This document shows positions 25,592-34,644 of a DNA stretch of 64,000 nt, piece after piece (the first letter of the stretch is position 1; the number at the start of each line of letters is the position of its first letter). Position numbers and translations under genes: made by a program. Location: the NCBI RefSeq assembly GCF_009455635.1, contig NZ_QPER01000002.1:434001-498000 (forward strand), read 5' to 3'. The DNA comes from Paraburkholderia agricolaris. Lineage in GTDB: Bacteria; Pseudomonadota; Gammaproteobacteria; Burkholderiales; Burkholderiaceae. The notes under the pieces are model-generated. The model was not told the DNA's origin and searched no databases. It saw nothing but the letters and a program-made list of their open reading frames with translations.

Positions 25592-26458
25592 ATGTCTTCT
25601 TCAGTACAAACCTTGAAGGTGGACGTCTCGTCCAATGCGACCGCAATCGCGGATGCAGCCAGGCAGCGCGTACGGCGCGAACGCTTCCTGCGCTGCGCGG
25701 TGCCGACCGCCTGGTTGCTTGCCGCAGTGCTGCTCTGGGAAATCCTGGTGCGTGTGAATCACGTGCCTGATTACATCATTCCGGCACCGAGTGTGATTTT
25801 GCGCACACTGATTGAGAACTGGGGTTCATTGTCGTTGTCGCTGCTGTTCACATTGAAGCTGACCTTCATGTCGCTTGCGCTTGCGATTGTGGGGGGCGTT
25901 GCACTGGCCATGTTGTTCGCGCTCTCGCGTTGGGTTGAGCTTAGCTTCTTTCCGTTTGCAGTCATCTTGCAGGTCACACCTGTCATTGCGATCGCGCCTC
26001 TGATTCTGATCTACGTCGACAGTACATTTTCCGCGCTGTTGATTTGTGCATGGATCGTCGCCTTTTTCCCGATCCTGTCGAACACCGTTATCGGTCTCCG
26101 AAGCGCCGACCACAATCTGCGTGACTTATTCGGGCTGTACCGGGCGACACCGTGGCAGCGTCTGCGCTATCTGCTTGCTCCGAGTGCGCTGCCGTACTTC
26201 CTGGGCGGCTTGAAGATCGCCGGTGGTCTCTCGCTCGTCGGCGCCATCGTGGCCGAGTTCACGGCAGGCGCGGCTGGCCGTCAAACGGGTTTGGCGTCGC
26301 GCATCCTGGAAGCGACGTTTAGAAACGAGATCCCGAAGATGTTTGCCGCTCTCCTGCTTGTCTCGCTGTGCGGCATCAGTATCTTTTTGCTCTTCAATTG
26401 GCTTTCCAAGGCGGTGCTTAGAGGCTGGCACGAGAGCGAAATCGATCGTGACGCATGA
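25592..26458 (+). CDS. ABC transporter permease (NitT/TauT family)
   Basis: A 288-residue inner-membrane permease with about six transmembrane segments. The EAA-like loop lies around GLYRATPWQRLRYLLAPSAL. The ATG at 25592 has AGAGGA 7 nt upstream. Its stop overlaps an ATG at 26455 by ATGA. Together with the ATPase (24789) and binding protein (27905) it forms one importer. Confidence 0.9.
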   Translation: MSSSVQTLKVDVSSNATAIADAARQRVRRERFLRCAVPTAWLLAAVLLWEILVRVNHVPDYIIPAPSVILRTLIENWGSLSLSLLFTLKLTFMSLALAIVGGVALAMLFALSRWVELSFFPFAVILQVTPVIAIAPLILIYVDSTFSALLICAWIVAFFPILSNTVIGLRSADHNLRDLFGLYRATPWQRLRYLLAPSALPYFLGGLKIAGGLSLVGAIVAEFTAGAAGRQTGLASRILEATFRNEIPKMFAALLLVSLCGISIFLLFNWLSKAVLRGWHESEIDRDA

Positions 26459-26493
26459 AGCAGAACCGACATTCGGCATCAAGGATAGAAGAT

Positions 26494-27852
26494 ATGAACA
26501 ACAGAGACATTGATTGGGTCCGGTTTGCCGGTGAGTTGAATGGAATCCGGACGATCGCAAGCGGAGGCCAATTGCGTGGGCGATCACGTGATTTCTCGTG
26601 GTATAGCCCAATTCTCAATGCGCAATTGAAGGACTGCGTTGCAGATCTGGTTGTCTTTCCGCGTAATGAAGAGGAGGTAATCCGCATCGCGGCGGCGGTG
26701 TCGCGCCGGGGGGTGCCCCTAACCATACGCGGCGGCGGCACCGGCAACTATGGCCAGTGCGTGCCGCTGCAGGGTGGCGTCGTGATGGACATGACGGAAC
26801 TGAAAGCAGTGCGGGAGATTCGGCCCGGTTCGGTACGCGTTGAGGCGGGTGCGCGGATCGGTGAATTGCAGGAAGCGGTCAGGGCATCCGGCCAGGACCT
26901 GCTGATGTTTCCCTCCACATTGCGCGTCGCGACAATAGGAGGGTTCATTGCAGGCGGCTATGCCGGTGTCGGTTCCATCCGGCATGGCATTCTCAAGGAC
27001 ACGGACAACGTCCGCTGCATTCGTGTCGTTACTGTGGAGGAGATACCGCGCGTTGTCGAACTGCGTGGTGCCGATATTCAGAAGGTGCATCACGCGTTCG
27101 GCACGAACGGCATCATCACCGAGCTCGAACTGACACTGAAGCCGGCGCTCGACTGGTTGCACACGATCACGCTATTCGAGCATTACGGCGATGCATTGCG
27201 CTTCTGCAAGGCGGCCAGCACGCCGGAACTCGATCTGTTTCTGCTGACGTCGGTGGAGAAGGGTTTCGCACCGTTTTATGAACACCTGGGCGAACGCTTT
27301 CCGGACGACCGTAACGCTGTGTTTGCGATGGTCAGCCCGGCATCGATCGATCAGTACCGTAGCTTGGCGACCTCCCATGGTGGGATGGAATCGCTCAGCA
27401 TGAATGCGGATGAACTCGAAGCGAGCGAACTTCCGCCTGCGTATGAATGCGCGTACAACCATACGACGCTGCAGGCTCTGAAGATCGACAAGCAGTGGAC
27501 CTATCTTCAGATTGCTCATCCGCAACCGTTCGACGTTGAGCTTTGCGAGCAACTCGCGCAGCGATTCGGTGACGAAATTTACTGGCACCACGAGTTTGCG
27601 AAGCAGTTCGGCGAGTACCAGGTGTTCGGCATTCCGTTGGTACGTTTTACCACCGCCGAGCGTCAGTACGAAATCATGCGCATCTTCGAATCACTCGGCT
27701 GTGCAACCTTCGACCCTCATGTCGTCACGATTGAGGACGGCGGTATGAAAGAAATCGATCTGTCGCAAATCGACTTCAAGCGGCAGGCGGATCCGAAAGG
27801 CTTGCTTAATCCCGGAAAGATGCGCGGCTGGGAGACGGTCGTGGCCGAATAG
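26494..27852 (+). CDS. FAD-binding oxidoreductase (GlcD/PCMH type)
   Basis: A 452-residue flavoprotein with a PCMH/FAD_binding_4 domain. The FAD-binding strand is RGGGTGNYGQ, followed by VVMDMTELKAV; there is a typical PHVVTIEDGG near the C-terminus. Relatives oxidise hydroxyacids such as glycolate or D-lactate, or sugar lactones and heterocyclic alcohols. An ATG at 26455 overlaps the permease stop; I prefer the ATG at 26494 with AAGGA 8 nt upstream. Its position between the permease and the binding protein shows that it belongs to the transported substrate's pathway. Confidence 0.83.
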   Translation: MNNRDIDWVRFAGELNGIRTIASGGQLRGRSRDFSWYSPILNAQLKDCVADLVVFPRNEEEVIRIAAAVSRRGVPLTIRGGGTGNYGQCVPLQGGVVMDMTELKAVREIRPGSVRVEAGARIGELQEAVRASGQDLLMFPSTLRVATIGGFIAGGYAGVGSIRHGILKDTDNVRCIRVVTVEEIPRVVELRGADIQKVHHAFGTNGIITELELTLKPALDWLHTITLFEHYGDALRFCKAASTPELDLFLLTSVEKGFAPFYEHLGERFPDDRNAVFAMVSPASIDQYRSLATSHGGMESLSMNADELEASELPPAYECAYNHTTLQALKIDKQWTYLQIAHPQPFDVELCEQLAQRFGDEIYWHHEFAKQFGEYQVFGIPLVRFTTAERQYEIMRIFESLGCATFDPHVVTIEDGGMKEIDLSQIDFKRQADPKGLLNPGKMRGWETVVAE

Positions 27853-27904
27853 GGAATCGAGCGTCGACAACGTTTTCGTGATCCTACGATATGGAGCAGA
27901 ACCC

Positions 27905-28963
27905 ATGAAAAATATTGTACGGGCAGTTCTATTTGCCGCCGGACTTGCCGCGACCGCACTCATGGCGTGCGGGCCGACTTGCGCCTCAGCCGAGGACAAA
28001 GTGATCCTTGGCACCGACTGGAAAGCTCAGGCTGGTCACGGCGGCTTTTACCAGGCACTCGCCGACGGAACCTACAAGAAGTATGGGCTCGATGTCGAGA
28101 TTCGAGAAGGCGGTCCACAGGTGAACAACCGTCCCATGCTGTCCGCCGGCAAGATCGATTTTCTGATTGCCGGAAATTTGCTGCTGTCTTTTGACAATGT
28201 GAAGAACCATGTTCCGACGGTGGTGGTGGCGGCCGTCAATCAGAAGGATCCGCAAGCGTTGATGGCGCATGAAGGGGCCGGATTTAACACGTTCGCCGAC
28301 TTGAAGAAAGCCAAGGTCATTCTGGTTTCGAAAGACGGGCAATTCAGCTTCTGGCAATGGATGGTTGCGGAAAAGGGCTTTAAGGACGAGCAATTGCGTC
28401 CTTACAACTACAGCATCGCGCAGTTTCTCGCGGAACCAGGCGCGGTGCAGCAGGCGTACGCGACAGCGGAACCACTTTACGCCGAAAATGCGGGCGTCAA
28501 GACACGTACATTCCTGCTGGCCGACGAGGGCTGGAATACCTACTCGTCGACGATCGAAACACGTTGGGACATGGTGAAGAACAAGCCCGACGTCGTGCGC
28601 CGCTTCATCGATGCGTCGATTATCGGTTGGTACAACTTTCTCTACGGGGACCACAGCGGCGCTTACGGGCTGATCGAAAAAGAGAATCCCGAAATGACCC
28701 AGGCGAAGCTCGATGCGGAGGTCGCGAAGATCCGACAGCTTGGACTGATCGATTCCGGCGATGCGTTGACGAAGGGTATCGGAGCAATCGATACCGATCG
28801 CGTGAAGAGTTTCTACGACAAGATGGTCAAGGCTGGTCTCTACAAAGCGCAGGACGTCGACATCAGTAAGGTCGCAACTAACCAGTTTGTCGACAAAGGA
28901 GTCGGTCTGGATTTGCGCAAGAAACTGGTCGGTCAAAGCGTTGCTTCGGCAAACGCGCGCTAA
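27905..28963 (+). CDS. ABC transporter substrate-binding protein (SsuA/THI5-like)
   Basis: A 352-residue periplasmic binding protein. The signal peptide covers about residues 1-30, with a probable cleavage after CASA; a Cys at about residue 22 (LMAC) resembles a poor lipobox. The mature protein shows the NMT1/THI5-like pattern (LGTDWKAQAGHGGFYQAL, KYGLDVEIREGG). This subgroup binds sulfonates, nitrate or pyrimidine/HMP-type compounds. GGAG lies 8 nt before the ATG at 27905. It completes the importer with the genes at 24789 and 25592. Confidence 0.88.
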   Translation: MKNIVRAVLFAAGLAATALMACGPTCASAEDKVILGTDWKAQAGHGGFYQALADGTYKKYGLDVEIREGGPQVNNRPMLSAGKIDFLIAGNLLLSFDNVKNHVPTVVVAAVNQKDPQALMAHEGAGFNTFADLKKAKVILVSKDGQFSFWQWMVAEKGFKDEQLRPYNYSIAQFLAEPGAVQQAYATAEPLYAENAGVKTRTFLLADEGWNTYSSTIETRWDMVKNKPDVVRRFIDASIIGWYNFLYGDHSGAYGLIEKENPEMTQAKLDAEVAKIRQLGLIDSGDALTKGIGAIDTDRVKSFYDKMVKAGLYKAQDVDISKVATNQFVDKGVGLDLRKKLVGQSVASANAR

Positions 28964-28976
28964 CGGAGAAAGACGT

Positions 28977-29426
28977 ATGAGTTCGACAATTGCAAAGCCG
29001 CTTGCAAAGTATGCGCCGTACAAGCGCAAAGGCAACCTCATCTTTCTGTCCGGCATCATCGCTGTCGATCCTGAAGCAGGGAAGATCGTACAGGGCTACG
29101 GCGACGTTCCTCACGACGTGCGTGAAAAGATCGGAAAGACCGGGGAGTTCTCCGTCGATATCAAGGAGGGTCAGATTCGGGCGCAGTCCTGGTATGTGCT
29201 CGACCGTATTCGCGCGACGATCGAATCGGCAGGCGGCAGCATGGCTGATGTATTCAAGCTTGTGCAGTATTTTCGCGACCTTCGTGACTACCCGAGCTAC
29301 AACCGGATCCGGGGGATGTTCTTTGATGGCGATCCTCCGGTGTCCACGGTGGTGCAGGTGTCGGCCATGCTGCCGGACGAGTCGATTCTGGTCGAGGTCG
29401 AAGCTACTGCGTGGCTGCCGGAATAA
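28977..29426 (+). CDS. Rid-family protein (YjgF-like), no catalytic Arg
   Basis: A 149-residue Rid protein beginning MSSTIAKPLAKYAPYKRKGN with the C-terminal signature LVEVEATAWLPE. As in the Rid gene at 11905, the position of the RidA imine-hydrolase arginine is not Arg (VSAMLPDES). Rid proteins of this kind occur in catabolic operons for heterocycles and amino compounds, where some may act as hydrolases. The start at 28977 has GGAG 9 nt upstream; it follows the binding protein by 13 nt. Confidence 0.85.
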   Translation: MSSTIAKPLAKYAPYKRKGNLIFLSGIIAVDPEAGKIVQGYGDVPHDVREKIGKTGEFSVDIKEGQIRAQSWYVLDRIRATIESAGGSMADVFKLVQYFRDLRDYPSYNRIRGMFFDGDPPVSTVVQVSAMLPDESILVEVEATAWLPE

Positions 29427-29437
29427 TGGAGGCAAGG

Positions 29438-30385
29438 ATGGAGAGCACCCTGCAGGTACGAGTCGCGGAAGTGATCGAAGAGACCGCCGAAATACGTCGT
29501 TTTGAACTCGTGGCAGAAGGAGGCGGGGAGCTCCCCGCCTTCGAGGCAGGCGCACATATCGACGTGTATGCGGGCAGCACAGGCATTCGGCAGTATTCGT
29601 TATGCAGTGCGCCATGGGAGCGGCACCGTTACGTAATCGGCGTAAAGCGTGAACCGCAAAGCCGCGGCGGCTCGGTGTGGATGCATGACACAGTGCGGCC
29701 GGGCGCATCGATGACGATCGGGATTCCCCGCAATAACTTTGCGCTTGAGACAGCAGCGGACAGACATCTGCTCTTTGGAGCCGGTATTGGAATTACCCCA
29801 TTGCTTGCAATGGCGGAAACCCTCGCGCGAAATGATGCCGAATTCACGCTTTACTACTTCGCTCGCTCGGCTGCGCACCAGGCGTTCAAGACGCGCCTGG
29901 CGGGATCGCCGTGGGCTTCCAGAGTGCGCTATCAGTTAGACGACGGCGGCCCGACTATCGACCTCGCCGCGGAACTGGCGGCGGCGTCTCCAGCAACGCA
30001 TCTGTATATGTGCGGTCCGCAAGGTTTCATGGATGCGGTCAGGCGAGCTGCTTCGTCATGGCCGGACGAGAATGTCCATCTGGAATACTTTGCCGCGGAG
30101 CCCGTCGAGCATGTGGACGGGGACCAGCCGTTCGAGATTGAACTGGCCCGTAGTGGCGAGAGATTCCACATTGGCCGAGACGAAACGATTGCGCAGGTTC
30201 TGCTCGATGCCGGCGTCGATATCATGACGTCCTGCGAGCAAGGCGTATGCGGCACCTGCGTGACGACTTATCTCGACGGTGAGCCGGAACACCGTGATTT
30301 TTGTCTGAACAGGCGAGAACGCGAGACCAGGGTTGCACTTTGCTGCGCTCGCGCGAAGACGGCCACGCTGGTGCTAGACCTGTGA
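29438..30385 (+). CDS. Oxygenase reductase component (PDR/VanB type: FMN, NAD, plant-type 2Fe-2S)
   Basis: A 315-residue single-chain reductase. The FMN/NAD domains include RQYSLCSAPWE and FGAGIGITPLLAM. The C-terminal [2Fe-2S] ferredoxin cysteines are in SCEQGVCGTC and, further on, in DFCL. Such proteins pass electrons from NADH to a Rieske oxygenase (VanA, PobA-type demethylases). No Rieske oxygenase gene is present in this window, which is odd. GGAGG lies 5 nt before the ATG at 29438, 11 nt after the Rid gene. Confidence 0.88.
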   Translation: MESTLQVRVAEVIEETAEIRRFELVAEGGGELPAFEAGAHIDVYAGSTGIRQYSLCSAPWERHRYVIGVKREPQSRGGSVWMHDTVRPGASMTIGIPRNNFALETAADRHLLFGAGIGITPLLAMAETLARNDAEFTLYYFARSAAHQAFKTRLAGSPWASRVRYQLDDGGPTIDLAAELAAASPATHLYMCGPQGFMDAVRRAASSWPDENVHLEYFAAEPVEHVDGDQPFEIELARSGERFHIGRDETIAQVLLDAGVDIMTSCEQGVCGTCVTTYLDGEPEHRDFCLNRRERETRVALCCARAKTATLVLDL

Positions 30386-30427
30386 CGCGTCAGAAGCCAT
30401 TGCGTTGAAGGGCTAAGCGGCGCTGAA

Positions 30428-30449
30428 ACGATAGCATTCTGGTTATCGT
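30428..30449. terminator. Weak hairpin after the reductase gene
   Basis: The arms ACGATA and TATCGT are separated by 10 nt, and T-rich sequence (TGTCTCTTATAG) follows. The stem is short, so it is at most an inefficient terminator or attenuator between the reductase and the porin. Confidence 0.25.
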
Positions 30450-30558
30450 GTCTCTTATAGAAATCTGGTTTTATTAATAAATTTAGGATTACTTTTTGTA
30501 GTGATCTGTAGTCTGAATTTTTGTCTGTCAGTGTTGGATGATGAATGCAATAAAGAGT

Positions 30559-30575
30559 GCGTTGCATCGCAACGC
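30559..30575. promoter_or_regulatory. Perfect palindrome in the porin leader
   Basis: GCGTTGC and GCAACGC are perfect 7-bp arms around ATC, ending 32 nt before the porin ATG. The surrounding 30450-30560 is strikingly AT-rich, suggesting a local promoter. The palindrome could be an operator (LacI/GntR-like) or an RNA hairpin near the ribosome site. Confidence 0.45.
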
Positions 30576-30607
30576 TAGCCAAACAAAATGTTGAGTCAGG
30601 GACTAAC

Positions 30608-32017
30608 ATGAAGGCTTATGCACCACGCGCCGTCTGCTGTCGAATCGGCTTGCAGATAACGCTATCGGGGATCTTGGGGTTGCCACTTTCTGTTTTAGCA
30701 CAGACGGCGGATGTAACCGTTCCCGCTTCAGGTGTGGATTTCGCAGAGCAAAAGGGACAGGACACTGTCGAGCATGCTGCCGCTGCCGCCGCTTCTCAGG
30801 CCACGCCTCCCAGTCATGGGGATGCGGCGAATCTCGTAGAGATGTTCACGAAGGGTCAGTTCTTTGGCGATATCAGAACAATCTATTTCTCGTCGCACAA
30901 TGCTTTCTACCAGTCCGGACTGAATCAGAATACCGCTAGCTATGGCGGCGGAATCGGCTACAAGACCGCTAACTTCTACGGATTTTCCTTGGGTGTTAGC
31001 GGCTACATCCAACGCGGCATTGATCACTCGGATGATCCGACGAAAGTCGATAGCTATCTTGGACCCAACATTACGGCGTTGGGTATGGCCTACCTGAGGT
31101 GGGAGCATAAGGATTTCAGCGTGACCGCGGGTAATCAGGAGTTGGACGTTCCGTTCGCATCGACGTATGACTGGCGGATGGCCCCGCAATTGTTTCAGGG
31201 CGTGACGGCAAAGTACGGGGACGCGGACAACTACGTCACCGCTTTCCGGATGTTTCGATTCAAATCCTATATCGACAACTCGTTCACCAGGCAGACTACC
31301 TATAACGCCAACATTGACCCGTACTCTCCCGTTGGCAATCAGGAGACCAACGGATTCTATGGCATAGGAGGTGTTCGCACAGTTCCGCTGGATCCCATAG
31401 CGCTTAAAGGTCAGGCGTGGTACATGGGCTATCTGGACTACGCCCGCATGACGTATCTGGAGGGGCAGGTGAACCTTACGCAAGGTGCGATCCAGCCCTT
31501 CGCAGCTGCCCAGTTCTTTTATGAAACCGGTGACGGCAAACAGTTACTTGGCCCGATCAACAGTCAGGTGTACGGCGTACAGCTTGGACTCAAGCGCAAC
31601 TCGCTGTTGCTTAGTTTCGGGTACGACTACATCAAACCTCATGGCGGCTCCTATCTCAATGGTGCACTCGTGACGCCTTACGCGCACTACGTTGCATCGG
31701 GTCCACTGTTTGCCCAGCCGTTCTTATCCAGTACACAGGATCTTGGCGCGGGGAGTGCTTTCGCGATCGACCTGAACGGTGCGCCGACTTCCAACCTGTT
31801 TGTTGGTTTTCGATATTCCTTCATGGACCTGAAGAACAGTCCGGGTGCGGCGAGTCTGGACCAGTCGGAGTATCTCGTCTACGCGATCTACTCGCTCGGC
31901 GGCAAGTTCAAGGGTTTCAGCATAGCGGACTTTCTTGCCTATGATAGTTCGCCGACCTACAAGAGCAAATTCGTTCAGAACCGGTTGACACTTCAATATG
32001 CCTGGGGACCACAGTAA
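30608..32017 (+). CDS. OprD-family outer-membrane porin
   Basis: A 469-residue protein with a signal peptide (cleavage near SVLAQ, about residue 32) and a long run of amphipathic beta strands typical of OprD-like substrate-specific porins (GQFFGDIRTIYFSSHNAF, NFYGFSLGVSGY, FVGFRYSFMDLKNS). The last residues, LQYAWGPQ, end in Gln rather than the usual aromatic residue. It would admit the operon's substrate across the outer membrane. AGGGA lies 6-7 nt before the ATG at 30608. The amidohydrolase follows by 19 nt. Confidence 0.82.
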   Translation: MKAYAPRAVCCRIGLQITLSGILGLPLSVLAQTADVTVPASGVDFAEQKGQDTVEHAAAAAASQATPPSHGDAANLVEMFTKGQFFGDIRTIYFSSHNAFYQSGLNQNTASYGGGIGYKTANFYGFSLGVSGYIQRGIDHSDDPTKVDSYLGPNITALGMAYLRWEHKDFSVTAGNQELDVPFASTYDWRMAPQLFQGVTAKYGDADNYVTAFRMFRFKSYIDNSFTRQTTYNANIDPYSPVGNQETNGFYGIGGVRTVPLDPIALKGQAWYMGYLDYARMTYLEGQVNLTQGAIQPFAAAQFFYETGDGKQLLGPINSQVYGVQLGLKRNSLLLSFGYDYIKPHGGSYLNGALVTPYAHYVASGPLFAQPFLSSTQDLGAGSAFAIDLNGAPTSNLFVGFRYSFMDLKNSPGAASLDQSEYLVYAIYSLGGKFKGFSIADFLAYDSSPTYKSKFVQNRLTLQYAWGPQ

Positions 32018-32036
32018 GGTTCCCGGGGGAAATACC

Positions 32037-33353
32037 ATGATCTCGCGCGAACTGGAAACGTTGAATCAGGCGGGTGCCCACGACGGCTACTGGATCTGCA
32101 ACGCTAGCGTGCCGCAAGCGTTGATCCACGAAACGGCATCGGCCCATCGCGAGAAGAATCCGTCGCAGCCTGTGCCGGTCGCACTTAAGCTGCGTGGCGA
32201 CCGGATCGAACGAATCGTGCCCGAAGCGGTCGATGACGGTTCTCCCTGCTTCAATCTGGACGGCGGCCTGCTTTTGTCAGGATGGGTGGACGCGCACACG
32301 CATCTCGACAAAGGCCATATCTCACCGCGTGCCGGTGTCAGCGGCGGCGGGTTACTTGCCGCGATCGAGGCTACCCGGGGTGACTTACGGCACTGGACAC
32401 ATGATGACCTTGAAAGGCGGATGTCGTTTTCATTGCGCAGTGCGCTGGCCTATGGAACGCGCGCTATGCGCACGCATATCGATTGGGAGCAGTCCGCGAC
32501 GCCATTAGCGTGGGATGTCGCGCAGGGGTTGCGCCAGGAATGGGCAGGCCGCATCGATCTGCAATGCGCGGCCTTGCTTCCTCTTGAGATGTTTGGTGAC
32601 GTTCAGACGGCTGAACACGTCGCACGCACTATCGCCGGCGGCGGGGTACTCGGCGCGTTTGTCTATCCGATGGCGAGGCAGCGCGAGTATATCGAGCATA
32701 TGTTCTCGCTAGCCGAGCGTTTCGATTTGTGGCTCGACTTTCACGTCGATGAACACCTCGAAACGAATGTGGAGGGCATCAGATCGATTCTCGATGCGGC
32801 GCGACGCCGGCAGATGGGAGGCCGCGTGCTGTGCGGACATTGTTGCGCGTTAGCGGTAGCACCTCTCGACATCACTCGCGACGTACTGGCGGATTTTGCG
32901 AGCCTGGGCGCGACTGTGGTGAGTCTGCCATTCACGAATCTTTATCTGCAGGACAGGCGAGCTGGCGTCTCGCCGCGGCTACGCGGCATTTTTCCGCTGC
33001 TCGAGGCTGCGGAGGCGGGCGTGCGAGTCGCGCTGGCGTCGGACAATCACCGTGACCCGTTCCTGCCGTTTGGCGATCTCGATCCGTTGCAGACGTTGAC
33101 GCTCGCGTCGTTTGCTGCGCATCTGGCCCAGCCGTTGGAGTGTTGGAGTTCGACTGTGACGACGACGCCAGCCACGGCGCTGAACCTGCCATGGGACGGC
33201 GTATTGCGTGAAGGCGGCCCGGCTGATTTTGTACTGCTGCATGCGCGTGATAGCACGGAGGCCTGCTCGCGTTGGCAAGCTGACCGGATGGTGGTGCGCG
33301 GTGGACGCTTTATCGATACCCGCTTGCCGGACTACCGGGAACTGGATTCTTGA
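32037..33353 (+). CDS. CodA-like metal-dependent amidohydrolase
   Basis: A 438-residue amidohydrolase of the cytosine-deaminase subgroup. Metal ligands appear in WVDAHTHLDKGH, FHVDEHLE and CGHCCALA, and the Asp in ALASDNHRDPF. The DxHxHLDK and HVDE signatures are those of cytosine/isoguanine deaminase and related N-heterocycle hydrolases. GGGGGA lies 8 nt before the ATG at 32037. With the creatininase-family hydrolase, the RutR-like control and the importer, it suggests that the operon degrades an N-heterocycle or cyclic amide. Confidence 0.85.
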   Translation: MISRELETLNQAGAHDGYWICNASVPQALIHETASAHREKNPSQPVPVALKLRGDRIERIVPEAVDDGSPCFNLDGGLLLSGWVDAHTHLDKGHISPRAGVSGGGLLAAIEATRGDLRHWTHDDLERRMSFSLRSALAYGTRAMRTHIDWEQSATPLAWDVAQGLRQEWAGRIDLQCAALLPLEMFGDVQTAEHVARTIAGGGVLGAFVYPMARQREYIEHMFSLAERFDLWLDFHVDEHLETNVEGIRSILDAARRRQMGGRVLCGHCCALAVAPLDITRDVLADFASLGATVVSLPFTNLYLQDRRAGVSPRLRGIFPLLEAAEAGVRVALASDNHRDPFLPFGDLDPLQTLTLASFAAHLAQPLECWSSTVTTTPATALNLPWDGVLREGGPADFVLLHARDSTEACSRWQADRMVVRGGRFIDTRLPDYRELDS

Positions 33354-33429
33354 TATGCGCCAGCGGGAACCGTGGCAAGCAGTTGAAGCGATAAGCCACG
33401 CTAAATAAAATTCAGGAGACGAAGGCGAC

Positions 33430-34620
33430 ATGCAAAATATCACCAACATCGAAGATCTGCGGCAGGTGGCAAGACGCAAGATACCGCGCGCCATATTCGA
33501 CTACGTCGATGGAGGTTCATATGACGAGCGCACACTGCACGGCAACCGCGCGGACCTTGAGTCGATAAAGTTGCGCCAGCGCGTGATGGTGGACGTATCG
33601 AAGCGCTCGCTCTCGACAACGATTCTCGGCCAACCCGCCGCGCTGCCACTGGCAATCGCACCAACGGGTTTGACGGGGCTGGTGCGAGGCGACGGTGAGA
33701 TTCTGGCCGCACGCGCTGCGCTTGCCGCAGGCATTCCATTTTGCTTGAGCACGATGTCGATCTGTTCACTGGAAGATGTCCGTGCCGCGGTTGACCGACC
33801 ATTCTGGTTTCAACTGTACGTGATGCGTGATCGCGGTTTTAGTCAATCATTGATCGAGCGAGCCCGTGCAGCACACTGTTCCGCCTTGGTATTGACCGTC
33901 GATTTGCAGATTCAGGGACAGCGGCACCGGGATATAAAAAATGGGTTATCCGTTCCGCCTCGACTCACGCCGGCCAATGCACTCGACATCGCGATGAAAC
34001 CCGGCTGGGTGCAGCGCGTGCTATGCGGAAAGCGCAAAACGTTCGGCAATCTTGCCGGACACGTGCCGGGTTCGAACAATCTGAACACCGTGTCGCAATG
34101 GATCGCGGGTCAGTTCGATCCGTCGCTCAGTTGGCGAGACGTCGAATGGGTGCGCAAGCTGTGGCCCGGCAAGCTGATTCTCAAGGGCGTTCTCGATCCT
34201 GTCGATGCAAAACTGGCGACCGAAGTGGGTGCCGACGCGATCGTCGTATCGAACCACGGTGGACGCCAACTGGACGGTGCGCCGTCTTCAATTGAAGCGC
34301 TCCCCGCCATTGCCGAGCGCGTGGGCGAACAGTGTGAAATTCTATTTGACGGCGGTGTTCGTTCGGGACAGGACATTCTGAAGGCGCTTGCTTCAGGCGC
34401 TCATGCCTGCCTGACGGGCCGGGCTTTTCTGTACGGTCTCGGCGCGTTCGGTGAAGCGGGGGTGATGCGCGTGCTCGATATCTTGCGAAGCGAGCTTGAT
34501 GTCAGCATGGCATTGAGCGGTTCCACCGACGTTCGCAACGTTTCGCGCGACATTATCTGGTCGGCGGCAGCACGCGCTCTAAACAGAATCGAGCCAGCTC
34601 CCGATGCTGTCGAAGCGTGA
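33430..34620 (+). CDS. FMN-dependent alpha-hydroxyacid oxidase/dehydrogenase (LldD family)
   Basis: A 396-residue FMN TIM-barrel protein. The active-site signature is SNHGGRQLDG, and FMN/phosphate contacts are in FDGGVRSGQD. Relatives oxidise L-lactate, glycolate, mandelate or 2-hydroxy acids to 2-oxoacids. It follows the amidohydrolase by 76 nt and precedes ilvD by 24 nt, so it probably handles a hydroxyacid released late in the pathway. GGAG is in the leader. Confidence 0.87.
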   Translation: MQNITNIEDLRQVARRKIPRAIFDYVDGGSYDERTLHGNRADLESIKLRQRVMVDVSKRSLSTTILGQPAALPLAIAPTGLTGLVRGDGEILAARAALAAGIPFCLSTMSICSLEDVRAAVDRPFWFQLYVMRDRGFSQSLIERARAAHCSALVLTVDLQIQGQRHRDIKNGLSVPPRLTPANALDIAMKPGWVQRVLCGKRKTFGNLAGHVPGSNNLNTVSQWIAGQFDPSLSWRDVEWVRKLWPGKLILKGVLDPVDAKLATEVGADAIVVSNHGGRQLDGAPSSIEALPAIAERVGEQCEILFDGGVRSGQDILKALASGAHACLTGRAFLYGLGAFGEAGVMRVLDILRSELDVSMALSGSTDVRNVSRDIIWSAAARALNRIEPAPDAVEA

Positions 34621-34644
34621 GATTAGCTAACCTAAGGAAATGCT

